Assembly (NCBI RefSeq): GCF_021134715.1
Contig: NC_060022.1
Location: forward strand, 3,849,001-3,913,000
Length of the DNA: 64,000 nucleotides
Source: Daphnia pulex
Taxonomy: Eukaryota > Arthropoda > Branchiopoda > Diplostraca > Daphniidae
Direction: 5' to 3'
Numbering within the stretch: position 1 is the first letter of the stretch; every line of letters begins with the position of its first letter. This document shows positions 47,829-61,077 of the stretch, one piece after another. The notes beneath the pieces were generated by a model that saw nothing but the letters and a program-made list of their open reading frames with translations, was not told where the DNA came from and searched no databases. Made by a program: the position numbers and the translations under genes.

Positions 47829-49198
47829 GTCCTAATATTATGTCTAAAAGTAAAAAAAATCATTAAGTGAATGAAAGAAGCTGATTGGAAAATCTAATTT
47901 AAATGTAAAATGGCTAAATAGTGTGTTTCTTAATCAACTACATACTTGATGTTGCGCTTAACGACTATAGAATTTTTGAATGCAACATTGGACAATACAG
48001 AATCCTATCCTAGGAAAAGATGGTCATAAGTCATTAGTGCTCCACGACACACGTGAGAAACAAAAAATGGAGTAAAGAATAATCAAAAACAAAATCATCA
48101 CTATACTTAATGCAAAACCCCAAAGTCTCAAACAAGGAAATTCAACCTTAAAATTCTAGGCCCATGCCAGTTTACATTTATGGGCTCTACCCTATGTTTC
48201 ATCAAAATAGAATAATCATTTTTACTTACTTACAAAATTAGAGTAATAGTTTCTTAAGTACACTTGCTAGTTTTAATATCCATCAGACAAACATTTTATT
48301 TTTGCCTTCAATTTCTAGACATGTTGACATATCATGAGGTGTAGAACGGCATTGCCAGTTCTGGAAATCACGTGACAACCCGACGCCGATGCGTGACTTT
48401 TTGTAGTTTTTGAATGAATAAATGAATAAATATGATGAAAAGAAATCTCGAAAATTCAATCGAGTTGTTTATGAGAGATTCAATATGTTTATTTATTTCA
48501 TTAGAGTTAGAAGAACCACTTTGATATTCAAGTAGTGTGTGAAGATGAAGATGACTTGAATGAATGTGCTGACGTGGTAAATCATTTACAAAAATCTGAT
48601 CGCGATTACGTAACTGCCTGCAAATTAGCGTGTTGCTAATAACCAGACAACAAAATTTTTATCATACAAAAATCCGCACAGCGAAATTCGATGCACTTTA
48701 AAGAAAGACTCAACTTACGTCACTCTCGTTTAGCCTGAAATCGATCCAATGATATTGATTAGATTATAAGATAACGGCTCATATAACGAAATTAGACGAT
48801 GAGGAATATAAGGGGGGCGATCTTTCCGAAAGTGCATAAGGAAGAAGTCGGTTTTAATCTGCGCTCCTCGCCGACGGGCGTGTGTTGTGTCTGGTGGCAA
48901 AAGGAACAAACGCGTCTATTACGCAAGCGCGTTCCAGACTCCCATCCTTCTGTGATTCTAGCAGCAGACTGAAAATGTTATTGATTCACATTCGAGTTGC
49001 AGTGAAGGCTGGAGGCTGCCATTCTTTCGGTGTGCCAAGACTGGCAATCCAAGTGAGAGATGTAGAGACGTGTCCCTGGCTGATTTGAGCTTATAATTGC
49101 CATATTTCTTCCTCCCATTATCGAGCTTCCATTATTATAATTCTAGTTGTCATTTATTTTGGTGTGTGGGTTAATTAATAACCAGTGAGAGTGATAAC
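47829..49198. other. Divergent intergenic region, SON / tamalin
   Basis: The start is SON 5' UTR and a likely 5' UTR intron. Beyond that I see AT-rich DNA and no supported gene. Confidence 0.45.
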
Positions 49199-51455
49199 AT
49201 GTCTTCGATGACGAGGTCTTCCTTCCGTGACTCTGGTGCCACATTAGCTTCATCTGACAGCGACCGCCGAACTGTGATCGTCGAACGGCTCAACGGATCA
49301 TTTGGCTTTACTTTGCAGGTTTTATTATATATTTTTTTTTTAATTATTATTAAAACCAAAGCCTTTCAATGAAACTTATTTTTAAAAAATGATGCATTCA
49401 TAGAGTTATGGTATTCAATATCGTGAGGAGTCTGATGTTGAAATTGTCACCTACGTCGATTTTGTGGACCCAATTGGGCATGCTCATAAAGCTGGCCTTC
49501 GATCAGGTAAACCATTATCTATTACTCATTTGAATTTTTCCACGAATTCACGTGGTGATTTGCAGTTTCACCTTTTTCCACCAAACAGAGATGCGCTTCT
49601 CGTGACTCATATTTTCCATGACTTAATAAAAATTTTTCAAACTTGGTGAAAATGTTGTCCTGCTTAATTCAAGGATATTCATTTCAATTTGCAATTCATT
49701 CTGTCCTTAAAAACACGCGTTGTTTTGTTTTGTTTATGCTTGTCAAACAAAAGGAGACGTCATTGTATCGATTAACGGGCAAGATGTGGAGCGTGCGGAT
49801 CATGCGACTTTGGTCTCGATTATACAGTCGTGTCCCGACCGAATCCGAATGGTCGTCGTCTATGAAAATTGGTCTGTATAATATAAGAAACCAACATATG
49901 CGTGCATATCATGCATCAAATATGAGTCAAGAGTCTCAATCTAACGATATTGAATTGTTTTCTTTTATTTCCGGTCGGGGGGTTTGTGGAAAACAATATC
50001 TAGCGTCCGTAAAGTGGAACTGCATATGAAATACATCCGGCTGACGCAGATGCTGGAATGGAAGGCTCGCGAATACCAGGAAGTGTGCGCCAGAGAGAAA
50101 ACCCTGATTTCGCGTATGACGAAATAATCCAATTTTCCTTATAATGCACATATAGAACAATCCCCCCTGTCCAAGCAGGAGCCGTATATTACCGCATGCA
50201 TATATACGATGGTGCAGCAGCAGCCAAACTGCTGTCAAAACGAGTTCAACTAATATATTCATTACTTATTTGACAGGCATGGATAAGAGCCGAGGGTCGG
50301 GACCGTATTACACGATGCAGCACCCCTCGCAAATCGTCGTCCGTCGCAATCCGGTGACTTCACCTCCATCCTCCTGCACTCCGGGTTCTTATTCCAGCAA
50401 ATCCCTGCCGCGTCCCCAGAATCACGCCGAGTCGATTCACGCCAGTCCGACGGCTAGCGGCTCGTCAAGTCACACGGGTCCTCGTTGCAGGCAAAAGGGC
50501 CTGTCCTACCTGTGCATTGGACGCTCATCCGATTGCGACTGTTGCTTCCGGCCCGAAGCACCACACAAAATGCAGTCGGCATCGGGGGCGTCCGAAGCAC
50601 ATCACCGTTCAAAGCAGCAGCAGTCTCAAAGCCTGCAGCGCCCGCGTAGTGTCCACTTATCTTGTTACAAGGAGACTAGCGCGGCTTCACCCGACGAGCG
50701 CTACTTGATTCGCCCATCGGACCGAGCGACGAGTGCCAGTTGCAAAGCTTACGGCGGATACGGATTCGGCTATGAATATTCAACTGCCAAAAACCATCAT
50801 CCCAATAAGTGAGCGCCCATAGTTTAAAAAGCTTGACCTCTACGACAAAGCTAGTACTTAATCCTCCATACAATTTCATTCATTTGACTGTTGTTGTTTA
50901 GCGCAATACCTTGCGTGAATCCTCGGGTGAATCATCCGCAGTATTACGGCCGCTATCAGCCGCAATCGGTCGCCCCGCATAAATCGGCCGACGATCTTCT
51001 TTTAGCTGCCCAGTTCCAGAGTCAGTGCCATTTGAACAACTCGCCGCATCTCCGTCAACCATCGGTTTGTCAATTTTGCATATACCCCTAATTCTGTACT
51101 CGAGCTGACTGATTTTGCACAGTTCCAGGAACCATTTCATCCTGTCCATCGCGGTCCCGTACAACCGACACCGCAACACCCGCAGGTCCAGACGTTAGAT
51201 TCCATTTCATTTTACACCCGTCCAACTCAGCCGTCGGCGGGCCATTCGACTGTCGGCAGAGTGCCATCCGAGTCGCATCATCACCGTCATCATCATCCTC
51301 ATTCTCAGCCGCCGCATTATCGACCGTTTTACCAGCCGCAAGCACAACAACAATTAAACAGTCCAGGAAACGACGACGAGGGAGGATTCAACGAGGCCCG
51401 ACGCTTCCGCACGCTACCGGCTGCATCCAACGCCAAAAGGGCCGATTATCGTTAA
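49199..51455 (+). CDS. GRASP: Tamalin/GRASP-type PDZ scaffold
   Basis: PDZ scaffold that in vertebrates links group-I metabotropic glutamate receptors to cytohesins. Seven exons: 49199-49318, 49404-49506, 49754-49871, 50004-50113, 50277-50808, 50902-51064, 51123-51455; 492 residues. The PDZ domain (about residues 25-115) has the carboxylate loop SFGF and the tamalin-like run YGIQYREESDVEIVTYVDFV; GDVIVSINGQDVE follows. After it comes the family helix VRKVELHMKYIRLTQMLEWK. The rest is disordered: Ser/Pro/Cys-rich, then a His-rich stretch near 51270-51300. The protein ends in ADYR, not a class-I PDZ ligand such as the vertebrate proteins carry. Exon 5 could read through into a stop right after its donor, giving a short isoform. 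AATAAA-rich sequence near 51596-51610. Confidence 0.9.
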
Positions 51456-52067
51456 TATAAGCGCCAGACTTTATTTTTGTTTTTGTTTATTTTTTTCTCC
51501 TCATGTCCGTTAATATGTTAATATATCTGTGTATACTGTACGTGATTTAACAGAATTGTTGATTGGGTTTTTTGTAACACCGACGTTTCGTTATAATAAA
51601 AATAAAAGAACATTCCTTGACGAAACAATTCCATTTTTGATAAGAAAAATCAACTCGAGGCCACACGATCATTGACTAATTCAGATTATGCAATGAGAAT
51701 CCAGAGGCCAATGAGTTTAGGCTTTCAGTATACTAGTCCAAACTGTCACCATGATTGATCGAAAAAAAAGTAAAAGCAAAACAAAAAATAAACCAACGGT
51801 TTTATCACGAGAGGCCGTGTCAACGTGTTATCATAATGAAGATTAGAATGGTGGGATATAGTTTCGTTTTTCGTTTGTTATATATATATTTATGTTGCGT
51901 AGATGAAGTAAAGGCTCCGTGTCAGGGTATCATTACGTGAGTACGTGTCAGTGGGGCCAGCAGCCAGAACGACCGCACCTGCGATTTTTATTTTTCCCAC
52001 TCGGCTGCAGTTCTCCTCTTTGATTTATTATTTTCCTTCTCAATCAACCGAGGATATCGACAGAAGA
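51456..52067. other. Intergenic region, tamalin to SLC7 gene
   Basis: Tamalin 3' UTR, then AT-rich DNA and the transporter 5' UTR. A frame that runs into the transporter ATG from 51945 is upstream leader, not supported as coding. Confidence 0.5.
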
Positions 52068-55000
52068 ATGGCGGATTTGAAAAAGTTGTCGGCCAAAAAC
52101 ACTTTCAGCCGATGGGCTCGGAGGAAAACTTACGGGCTCGAGGAAGCCGATCCCAATGCCGGCCATGGGACGGCCACTTTGGCCAAAGTGCTCAACACCT
52201 TCGACTTGACGCTGCTGGGCATTGGCAGTACGTTGGGTGTCGGCATTTACGTTCTGGCCGGATCCGTGGCTCTCGACACGGCTGGACCTGCTGTTTGCCT
52301 CTCCTTCATGGTGGCCGCCATCGCATCCGCCTTCGCAGGTCAGACATTTTTGTTTTTTTGTTTTCTCTAGTTTAGTTTTGATCCAAGATAAACACGGTTC
52401 GTACTTACTGAACGACGATTATACACTTTGACACGAGGTGATGACGTCCAAAAGATAGACAAATGAGACTATATAGTCTTTGCGCTGTACAAACAATTAT
52501 AGAGCTCAGTGGTTGCTTCCTAAATAGAAAAGTGTGTAACAATAACTCAAGTAGCCTTACCGGGGTTCAGACTCCAAAGATAATGTTACGAATACCCGTG
52601 CATGTATAAGTCTAAAGGTTAAAAGATGAGAAACATCCAATCTCACAAATTTTTTTCGTAATACCCGTAATACCTTTCAAATTTCAAAATGTCAATTATT
52701 GGTCTTAAACAGTAAACATTTGGAATAAATTGTAATTTGGATTTTTTTTTTCGTGATTTCAGCCATGTCCTATGCAGAATTCGGTGCTAGAGTACCGAAA
52801 GCTGGCTCAGCTTATATTTACACCTATGTGACGGTGGGTGAATTCATCGCTTTCGTCATTGGATGGAATTTGATCCTAGAATACCTGATTGGTTAGTATA
52901 TAGTCTCAATTGAAAACAACCAAATTTGGTACAATTAAATTCAATACGGATATTTGTGTGTATTTAGCTACGGCTAGCGTCGCCCGAGCTTTTAGTGCCA
53001 ATCTCGACGCGTTGACCAACTACACGATGAGTGCCGCATTCCTGGAGACTTTCCCACTCCACTCGGATACTCTGTCGCCTTACGTCGACTTCTTCTGCAT
53101 GGCCATCACCTTGGCTCTGGCTGGTAAAGCCAATACAATTTAAAATAATTAATTAGAAATTTTAAATCTGTGTCACAATGTCATTAATGGTCTTTAATAA
53201 TTTTTTGATCGACAGTACTTCTGGCCCTTGGAGTACGTTCATCAGCCATTTTTACAAACATTTTCACTTTCGTCAACATCACCATTGTCATTTTTGTAAT
53301 CATTGGCGGTTCCATTAATGGTATAGTTTTTAAACATAGTAACACATCTCCTATAGATTGGTGTTTGAATATATAATTGTTAAATTTTAAATTCCAGCTG
53401 ATCCGAAAAATTGGAGAATTCCGGCGGAAGAAGTACCGGAAGGTTACGGCAAAGGAGGTTTCTTCCCTTACGGATTCTCGGGGGTGATGGCCGGTGCGGC
53501 CAAATGTTTCTTCGCCTTTGTCGGCTTTGATTCTATTGCCTCGACCGGTACCATTGTTAAATTTTCTAAATAATAGGCTATTCGATTTACTGTGATGATA
53601 ATCAAATTTTCACACATCAGGGGAGGAGGCTAAGAACGCCAAAAAGTCCATTCCGTTCAGCATTAACTTGACGTTGTTGATTGTCTTCTTCGCCTATTTT
53701 GGAGTCTCCACCGTCATCACACTCATGTGGCCTTACTACCTCCAGGTGATTAAAAAGAAATAGATTGACGTCGATGTCTATTTCCTTTTAAAAATAATTG
53801 TTTCTCGTGAATCCATCACTCAGGATCCCAATATTCCGCTAGTGTACGCATTTGAGCAGATTGGCTGGGACATTGCTGCCAAGACAATCAGCTATGGATC
53901 TCTCTTTGGTCTGGCTGCAAGGTACTGTATTCATTAGAAAATGTATAGCACAATAGGACAGAGTTAATCTTTGACTAATTGTCTAGTTTGTTGGGAGCCA
54001 TGATTCCTCTTCCCCGTGTCATCTATGCGATCGCTAAGGACGGACTAATGTTCCGCTTCCTGGCCAAGATAAACCCAAGATTTCAGGTCAGTTGACATTT
54101 GATTTCATAAAACACGCTCACAATTTTGAATTTTGAAATATTTTGATGAATTGTTGCTCACAGACACCTGTCATTGCGACAGCAGTTTCCGGAGTCTTGG
54201 CCGGTATGATCATATTTGATTACAGTTTTAAAAATCAATTATACAAATTAATCATTGACCTTTTTAAAAATTTCTACAGCCATTCTGGGAGCTATCTTCG
54301 ACTTGGACTCTCTAGTCGACATGTAAGTCAATTTCTTTGATTTTGACAGCACCAATTTGTTGAATGAATTAATTAATTTTTTTTTTTACAATAGGATGAG
54401 CATCGGTACTCTACTTGCCTACACACTGGTGGCTGTTAGTGTCCTCATTTTGCGGTATGTGATTTTCAATCAATTCAAATGATTCTTCGATTGCATATTT
54501 ATAGCAAAGTAATGACCATTGGATTCAATACAGCTACGAAGCGGCTGAAGTGGACGCCTTGAAACGGAACGGCGAAGTCGACAAGGAATCTCGAATGCCA
54601 TGGCAACGGTTACCTACAAAGTCGTCGTCTAGGAAAGCTCTCTATTCCACCATCGTCTATTGTAGGCACAATTTAGAATAATCTAATAAGCAACGATTCG
54701 GTTTCTCTTATACACAGCCGATAACTGAATTCTTTGACTTCGTCAGGTATTTTGGCCATCGTCCTCTGTGGAATGTTCGTTCTTTTGGAGGACAACACGA
54801 GTCCTTGGGTGCTCTTCGGAGTCGGAATCAGGTATGCGTTTTCATCCATCATTAATTAACCTTCACTAAGACAAAATCATTATTATAATTGCAGTTTTGG
54901 TCCGATGGTAATGCTCGTCATTTACTTGGTCATGTTACCACGCTCTCAAGTCCCGCTGTATTTCAAAGTTCCCGGCGTTCCAATCGTGCCCTGCCTCTCG

Positions 55001-56174
55001 GTCATCATTAAGTAAATTTCAAATGTCGTTTCATCAAACTCAAATAATAATTATATAACCCTCATTTCAGCACTTACCTCATGTTGAAACTGAGCGGGGC
55101 CACCTGGATTCGCTTCGGTGTTTGGATGGCAGTTGGTAATAACAATTGAATCAAGTCATAATGTCAGGATAACATTTTAAAATTGTGATCGCCGTTTAAA
55201 ATATAGGTTTCGCTCTTTACTTTGGCTACGGAATGTGGAACAGCTCGGAAGAGTACGTCCGGAGAGGTAAAATTCCGCCCGGTGGAACGTCTCCATTGCC
55301 TGAAAAGCCGACGGAAGCGGCCGTGGAATCCGCAGTCGTTCCAGCAGATCCGGTCAATCAGAAAATGCCACTGGCTCGCATCGTCTCGCGGGCCGTTCCC
55401 ATTACATCGCTGGACGACGACGACGACGTCTTCGCCAAACCGCAGGTGCACGAATCCCATCAAGGCAAAGGCGACGAATCCGACCCTTTCATCCTGGCTA
55501 TTCTCAAATCGCATATGGAAGCCCAGGAGATTTTCGACAAGGCCCGACTGGAACGAGAGCAGGCCGCTTTCATGGCGGCCATTCTCCAGTCGCACGAGCT
55601 GTCCGAGCAAGTGTTCCAGCAGCTGCGATTCGAGAAAGAGGCCGAGCAATTGCAAGTGCAAAAGAATATGGTGGCCCTGGCTCAAGAGGCCGCTCGGCTC
55701 CACGAAAATCTGGAACAAATCTTCGCCAAAATTGGCAAAGAAGAAGAACAGCCGGATGCTATTATTGTTCCATCTTCTCCTCGGCCGGCCGGGCCGTTGG
55801 GCGCACTCATGGAAGAGCTGAAGACCAAAACGTCCGTCATCGATCCGACAGAGGTGAACGAAGACGACGTTTCGGGAGAAGTAGAGACTGATGCTAGCCC
55901 ATCGATCCCAGTTCCAGAGATTATTACAACTTCGCTAGAGGTTGACTCGGCAGCGCCCAGCGGAACTCCTAGGAAAACATCAGACTCGTCAAATTTAATG
56001 CTTGATGAATTGAAGAAAGCTTTTAACGAGGCTCTCTCTGTCAAATCGACTGAGGGGAGCGAGGATGAAGTTTCTGCGGAAGACGTCAACATTTCACCGA
56101 GCGCCATCGCTCAACGCCGTGAATCCCCTGGGCTTGAAGCTCAAAACGACTCCGGCGCGGCTGAAGCGCATTAG
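52068..56174 (+). CDS. Cationic amino acid transporter (SLC7 family) with extended C-terminus
   Basis: Plasma-membrane or lysosomal carrier for Arg/Lys/ornithine, of the 14-helix CAT type. Sixteen exons, first 52068-52338, then starting at 52763, 52968, 53216, 53398, 53621, 53824, 53987, 54164, 54280, 54395, 54534, 54747, 54895, 55071, and last 55207-56174; all in phase, 879 residues. The start is followed by the CAT signature [19 protein letters not shown]. Other family blocks: [38 protein letters not shown] and [20 protein letters not shown]. The last 300 residues are unusual: a cytosolic tail with two related helical segments ([20 protein letters not shown] and [20 protein letters not shown]), then acidic Ser/Glu-rich sequence. 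Closest to SLC7A4/A14-like CATs by eye. AATAAA at 56339. Confidence 0.92.
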
Positions 56175-57239
56175 CCGGATCCCTTTTAAAATTTTTTTGA
56201 CTGAATCCCCTTTTTTTATAGTTTGAAAAGAGATGTTGTATTTTACATATAATTGAAATTTCGGTAACACCATCGCAATAACATACAACTCTAAATACAC
56301 AATTTGAACCATCACTTGTTTTTCTACTTTTTACCTGGAATAAAACGTCGAGCGTTTCTACAGATAAGGTTTAAGGTCAAAGGTTTAAATATGATATTGA
56401 AAATTTCAAAAAATTATGATCACACCTTCGCAAAGGTTGTGCCGTGATCATTATGTGTTCCGTCCTTATCAAGGGGAGTGCTAAACAGCTCTCCTTTCGT
56501 ACTACACGTTTAATAGAGTGTCGGGGATTCCTATATATAGAGTAGCGAGTCGCGCGAAAAGAGGGTGATGTTTTATTAATCGATGAAACGCCCGTCTTTG
56601 TTTCAGATTATCTATTAAATAGCAAAGAATACGAGTTTTCTTAGAATAGCCTTAGTGCAATTAAAGTTCATTTTTTCATTTATCTAAATTTAACTTCGTT
56701 CGCTTGATAGTAACATTTATATTTTACAATGGAAACGTATAGCATTAAGTAAAAAAAAAAACTTTTGATTATAGAATTTGTTAGTAAATGTGTTAACAAA
56801 GAGACTTATTCTTGTCATGTTTACTTATAATTATAGTTTACCTTTAAACTTTTTCCAGAGATTCTTGTCTCTGCATTTCTCAGACCGATGACCGACTCTG
56901 AAGTCGTCTAGTGGAAAGCGGCCGATTCTCATTGCCCAATTCAATTACGTCCGCCCAACAAAAGCGGAAGGAGGGCGTGAGGAACGCTTCCGGAATGATT
57001 TTATTATTGACTAGACCTTTACTATCTTACTTTCCATCTGAGTATTGTGATACATTTATGTTTCATTTTGTGTTATTATTGATTCCTACGGTGTATTGCT
57101 GTGTCACTCCGTAGAAAAGGGATATACCCCATAGACCGTCCGATTCCCTCTAAAGTTTGAACAAGGTTACACTCTGGTCGCGATCACAAGGTGTATAGCT
57201 CACATTTCTTCCTGTAAGAGCGCAAGTAAAAGACTTAAC
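56175..57239. other. Intergenic region, SLC7 to aquaglyceroporin 1
   Basis: Transporter 3' UTR, then AT-rich DNA. A nested hairpin (ATGATCAC with its complement, enclosing ACCTT/AAGGT) lies at 56416-56451. No gene seen. Confidence 0.45.
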
Positions 57240-58600
57240 ATGTGTAAAAGATTCCGTGTCCCGTCTTTGTTTCGAGCAGCATTCGCTGAATTCATTGGCA
57301 CCTTCATCTTGGTTGTAAGTTTTATTTTATTTGAACTAAATCATTTGCAATCTATATCAACTTATCAACGTGAAATTATTAACAGGTCATCGGGAACGGG
57401 AGCATAGCGCAATCGCAGTTAACAAATGGCGAAAAAGGTGATTACTTCACCATTAACTGGGGATGGGCTTTAGGGTGTTCGCTGGGAATTCTTATTTCCT
57501 CCAATATATCAGGTATAAAAAAGAATATACAGTTACCTAATTTCATTTAGTGAACTACAATATTGTTAACTATTAGGGGGCCATTTGAATCCAGCCGTGA
57601 CACTGGCACTTGCACTAGTTCGTCATTTCCCGTGGAAAAAGTTGCCGGTGTATTGGTGTGCACAGTATCTAGGAGCTATGGCCGCTTCTGGGACCGTCCT
57701 TGGAGTCTATCACGGTAAAATTAAAATGAAAATCAATCTGCGAGTCTAGACACATGTAAGTAGTTCAACCTTCAATTTTCTGTAGAGGCAATCTTGGTAG
57801 GAAAAGTCGACGGGGAATTTCGGATCAGAAAGAACATTACCGAACCCGGTATGGCTTCTATTTTCGCCAATTACCCAGCCCCATATTCATCGGCTAGCAT
57901 TGGACTGGTCGAAGAGGTATTATATCTAAATTAATGTTTCAACCGAATTACTATTTTTAATCATGGAATGACGTGTCAGATATTATCGACCATGATCTTC
58001 ATGCTCGTGATATGTGTGGTGACGGACAAAAGGTATTCAAACGTGCCGAATTTCTTGCAGCCACTCTACATCGGCTTCACCTTGTTGGCCATCGGGGTCG
58101 CATACGGATCGAATGGAGGTTACGCTCTCAACCCGGTATGTGTGCTGTTGGTCCATTTTTCGTCTGTTCATTATCGTGACTTTTGCATTTGTGTTATCAA
58201 CAGGCTCGTGATTTGGCTCCCCGTTTGGTCACCTTTCTTGGTGGGTGGGGGCTAGGTGTATTTAGGTGAGCATTTTAAACAATCGACGTAATTCATTATT
58301 CTGTTAAAGTCAAAGTAAAATTTTATCTGCGTCAGTTTTCGGGATTACAATTGGTTCTGGATCTTTTTGGTCGGTCCGCACGTTGGAGCCATTCTGGGCG
58401 TTTGCATATTTCACTTCATTTTGAAAAAAGGCCAAGCAGATCCCGCTGAAATGGTTTCATCCATAACAACTTCGTCAATTGATTCGCGCCACTGGCAGCA
58501 CTTCAACACGCATCTGCCAAATGCAGAGCAACAATCGCACTATCAATTCCCAGAAGAAAGCCACAAAAGCAGAGACTCCTATAACACGAAAACACTGTGA
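57240..58600 (+). CDS. Aquaglyceroporin 1
   Basis: Six-helix membrane channel for water, glycerol and small solutes. Seven exons: 57240-57314, 57386-57512, 57577-57714, 57786-57916, 57980-58135, 58204-58265, 58336-58600; 317 residues. First NPA motif in GGHLNPAVTLAL (about residue 72), second in GYALNPARDLAPRL (about 208-212). The Asp right after the second NPAR is the mark of glycerol-type channels (GlpF, AQP3/7/9). The end, FRDYNWFWIFLVGPHVGAI, is typical of the last helix. A short polar cytosolic tail follows. AATAAA at 58791. First of a tandem pair; the copy 1 kb downstream is clearly paralogous, with a different intron set. Confidence 0.95.
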
Positions 58601-59567
58601 AATTTTCGGCTAATTGTCTTTTATTATCCGCACTCGGCCAAAACTGATTTGTTTGGTACTAGCGTTGAGATATTCGTTGCTGTCACATTCTTTTAATTCA
58701 AACGAGAAGATGAAACTTAATTGCGCATGTGATAGACACACGGAATGAATACACATATACACACATTGTTGAATATGGAAGAGTACAGCGAATAAAGGTC
58801 GTCTTGTCGGCAATCATCTCTAGAAAACCTGTCTTGTTGTATACATCTTGGGCGCTATTCGGGTCACAGATGTGCGTGCTATTCTAACACAGCACACACA
58901 CACATATGAGAGGGTAGATGAAAGATAAAAATCACTTTCGTCCATCGTCTGGTCACGACCAACTATCATGCAGTCGATCACCCGTCAAGGTACATCCAAA
59001 GCACAGTCACGCTAGATTGAATGACTCATTCGAAATAGACGCGATAGGTAGGTACCGTTAAAAAATTGAATTTATCCAGCCCCACCGCAGTATATAGGTA
59101 CTATTAATATTTTTGAAAATTATTCGTGCCACGTTCGCTTTTGTCCTTTTTTTTGGGTTTGAATCTCAAGGGAAAACTCTCGATCGTTTCCTTTCTTTTT
59201 TTCAGATAGGAACTCGTCAAAACTGGAAATTCCAAGTATTCTATAACTTAATTGATGTGCACCGTTCCCTCATCTTCCCACAGCGACCCAAACCATATTA
59301 ATGGAGAATTGCGCAACAATCGAATTTCTGTCCTCGAAAGGCTTTAGCGATTTTTGACATGTCGCAGATGGATTAATATGCATTAGTTTGCAGTGTCCAG
59401 CATCGTGTTAGTTAGATAGCCGTTCTTAACACTCTTTCACCGCTGTCTTCCAACGGAAGATTTGTCAATTTTGAGGTGGTGATTTTGTGAGTTGGTTTGT
59501 TATCATTCTGTTTCAGTTGACGTAACAATCAAGCACGACCTGATCGTTGACGGATAACAGGATTGAA
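58601..59567. other. Intergenic region between the two aquaglyceroporins
   Basis: Contains the 3' UTR of the first gene (AATAAA at 58791) and the promoter and 5' UTR of the second. Nothing else recognised. Confidence 0.5.
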
Positions 59568-61077
59568 ATGCACCGGTGCCTTTGCAACGTCCCACAACTA
59601 GTTCGTGCAGCCTTCGCCGAATTTATTGGCACCTTCATTTTCGTTGTGAGTTTCGCATTCATTCATTCACCATATAACTCAACCGTGAATAATTCAAAAT
59701 GCGATTAGTTTTGAAATCTATTTTACGTTTATTGTATTAGGTCATCGGGAACGGGAGCATTGCTCAGTCCCATTTGAGCAAAGGCAGAAAATCCGAGTAC
59801 TTCACTGTTAACTGGGGATGGGCTTTAGGATGTTGTCTTGGAACTCTAATTTCGGTCAAAATATCAGGCGGCCATTTGAACCCGGCGGTGACGATGGCTC
59901 TCACACTCGCCCGCGATTTCCCGTGGAAAAGGCTGCCAGTTTATTGGATCGCCCAATATCTCGGGGCTCTGGCCGCATCTGGGACTGCCCTCGGTATCTA
60001 TTACGGTAAATTTGAATGAAATAACATCCAATAAGTCATGGGCATAATTTGTCAGATCAATAATACGGATATAATGTGCCATACATTTTTAAATACAATT
60101 TTCTGTATATAGAATCGCTCGTTCAAAGTAAACTCATCGGCGAGTTCCGTCCATGCAAGAACACGACGGAAACGGCGGCCGTATTATTAGCCAACTTCAC
60201 CGGTCATTCCTCCTTCCACGAGTCAGTTTATACTGGATTAGTAGAACAGGTACTATGTCAAGTGTAAAAATATGATTTTAGTGGCATCAAGATAATTCAA
60301 CCGTCTTATTCTCTATAATACACAGATTTTATCCACGATGATTTTCATGTTAGTCATTTGCGTGACAACGAATGCAAATTATTCGAATGTGCCGTCATTC
60401 CTGCAGCCGGTCTACATTGGTTTCGCTTTAATGGCGTGTGGCATATCCTACGGCTCCAATGGCGGTTACGCTCTCAACCCGGTAAACGACAGTACAGCAC
60501 GGTCGCGCTAACAAATAATTTCAATTCACTATATCAAAACTCTTCTTTTCGGTTTTCAATATGACGTCACGGCGTCAACTTCAGGCACGCGATTTATCTC
60601 TTCGTCTTGTTTTTTATCTCAGTGGTTGGGAGGCAAGCGCTTTCAGGTGAATATTTCATTATTATTTGTGATATTGAATTTATTTTTTAATTGGGATAAA
60701 ACGTGGAACTCGGATTCACGATTATATTTTTAATTCATCGTAGTTTCCGGGGCTACAATTGGTTCTGGATCTTTCTGGTGGGACCGCACGTCGGAGCACT
60801 CTTAGGAGTGGGAGTCTTTCACGTCTTTCTGAAGACTGAGCTCACGGACTGGGCAACTGAATACTATGTTTCCAGTCTGAAACGCTCAGCAAATAAGCCA
60901 GTATTAGTTGCCGAGCGATCTGACGAATTGGGTTTGAGATCGCAGTGGCGTCTGCAACGCTCCAACGTCAACCTTGTAGACTCGATGGTCTCCACAAAGT
61001 TTATCGAGCTGGAAAGTCGCAGCCCAGGTGCCAGAAGATCATCAAGGTCATCTCAAATCAGCACGAAATGGATATGA
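59568..61077 (+). CDS. Aquaglyceroporin 2
   Basis: Tandem paralogue of the preceding gene. Six exons: 59568-59645, 59741-60005, 60113-60249, 60326-60481, 60585-60646, 60744-61077; 343 residues. Both NPA motifs are intact (GGHLNPAVT; GYALNPARD, about residues 211-215), with the glycerol-type Asp. It lacks the intron that splits SG|GHLNPA in gene 1; other introns match in position and phase. The extracellular loop after helix 3 differs and carries two likely N-glycosylation sites (NTT, NFT). The cytosolic tail is longer and Ser/Arg-rich, ending in ISTKWI. AATAAA at 61138, about 60 bases past the stop. Confidence 0.95.

Noticed and set aside
51945-52067. Upstream extension of the transporter frame
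   Set aside because: The extension begins without an ATG context typical of the family; the ATG at 52068 gives the expected short cytosolic N-terminus before helix 1.
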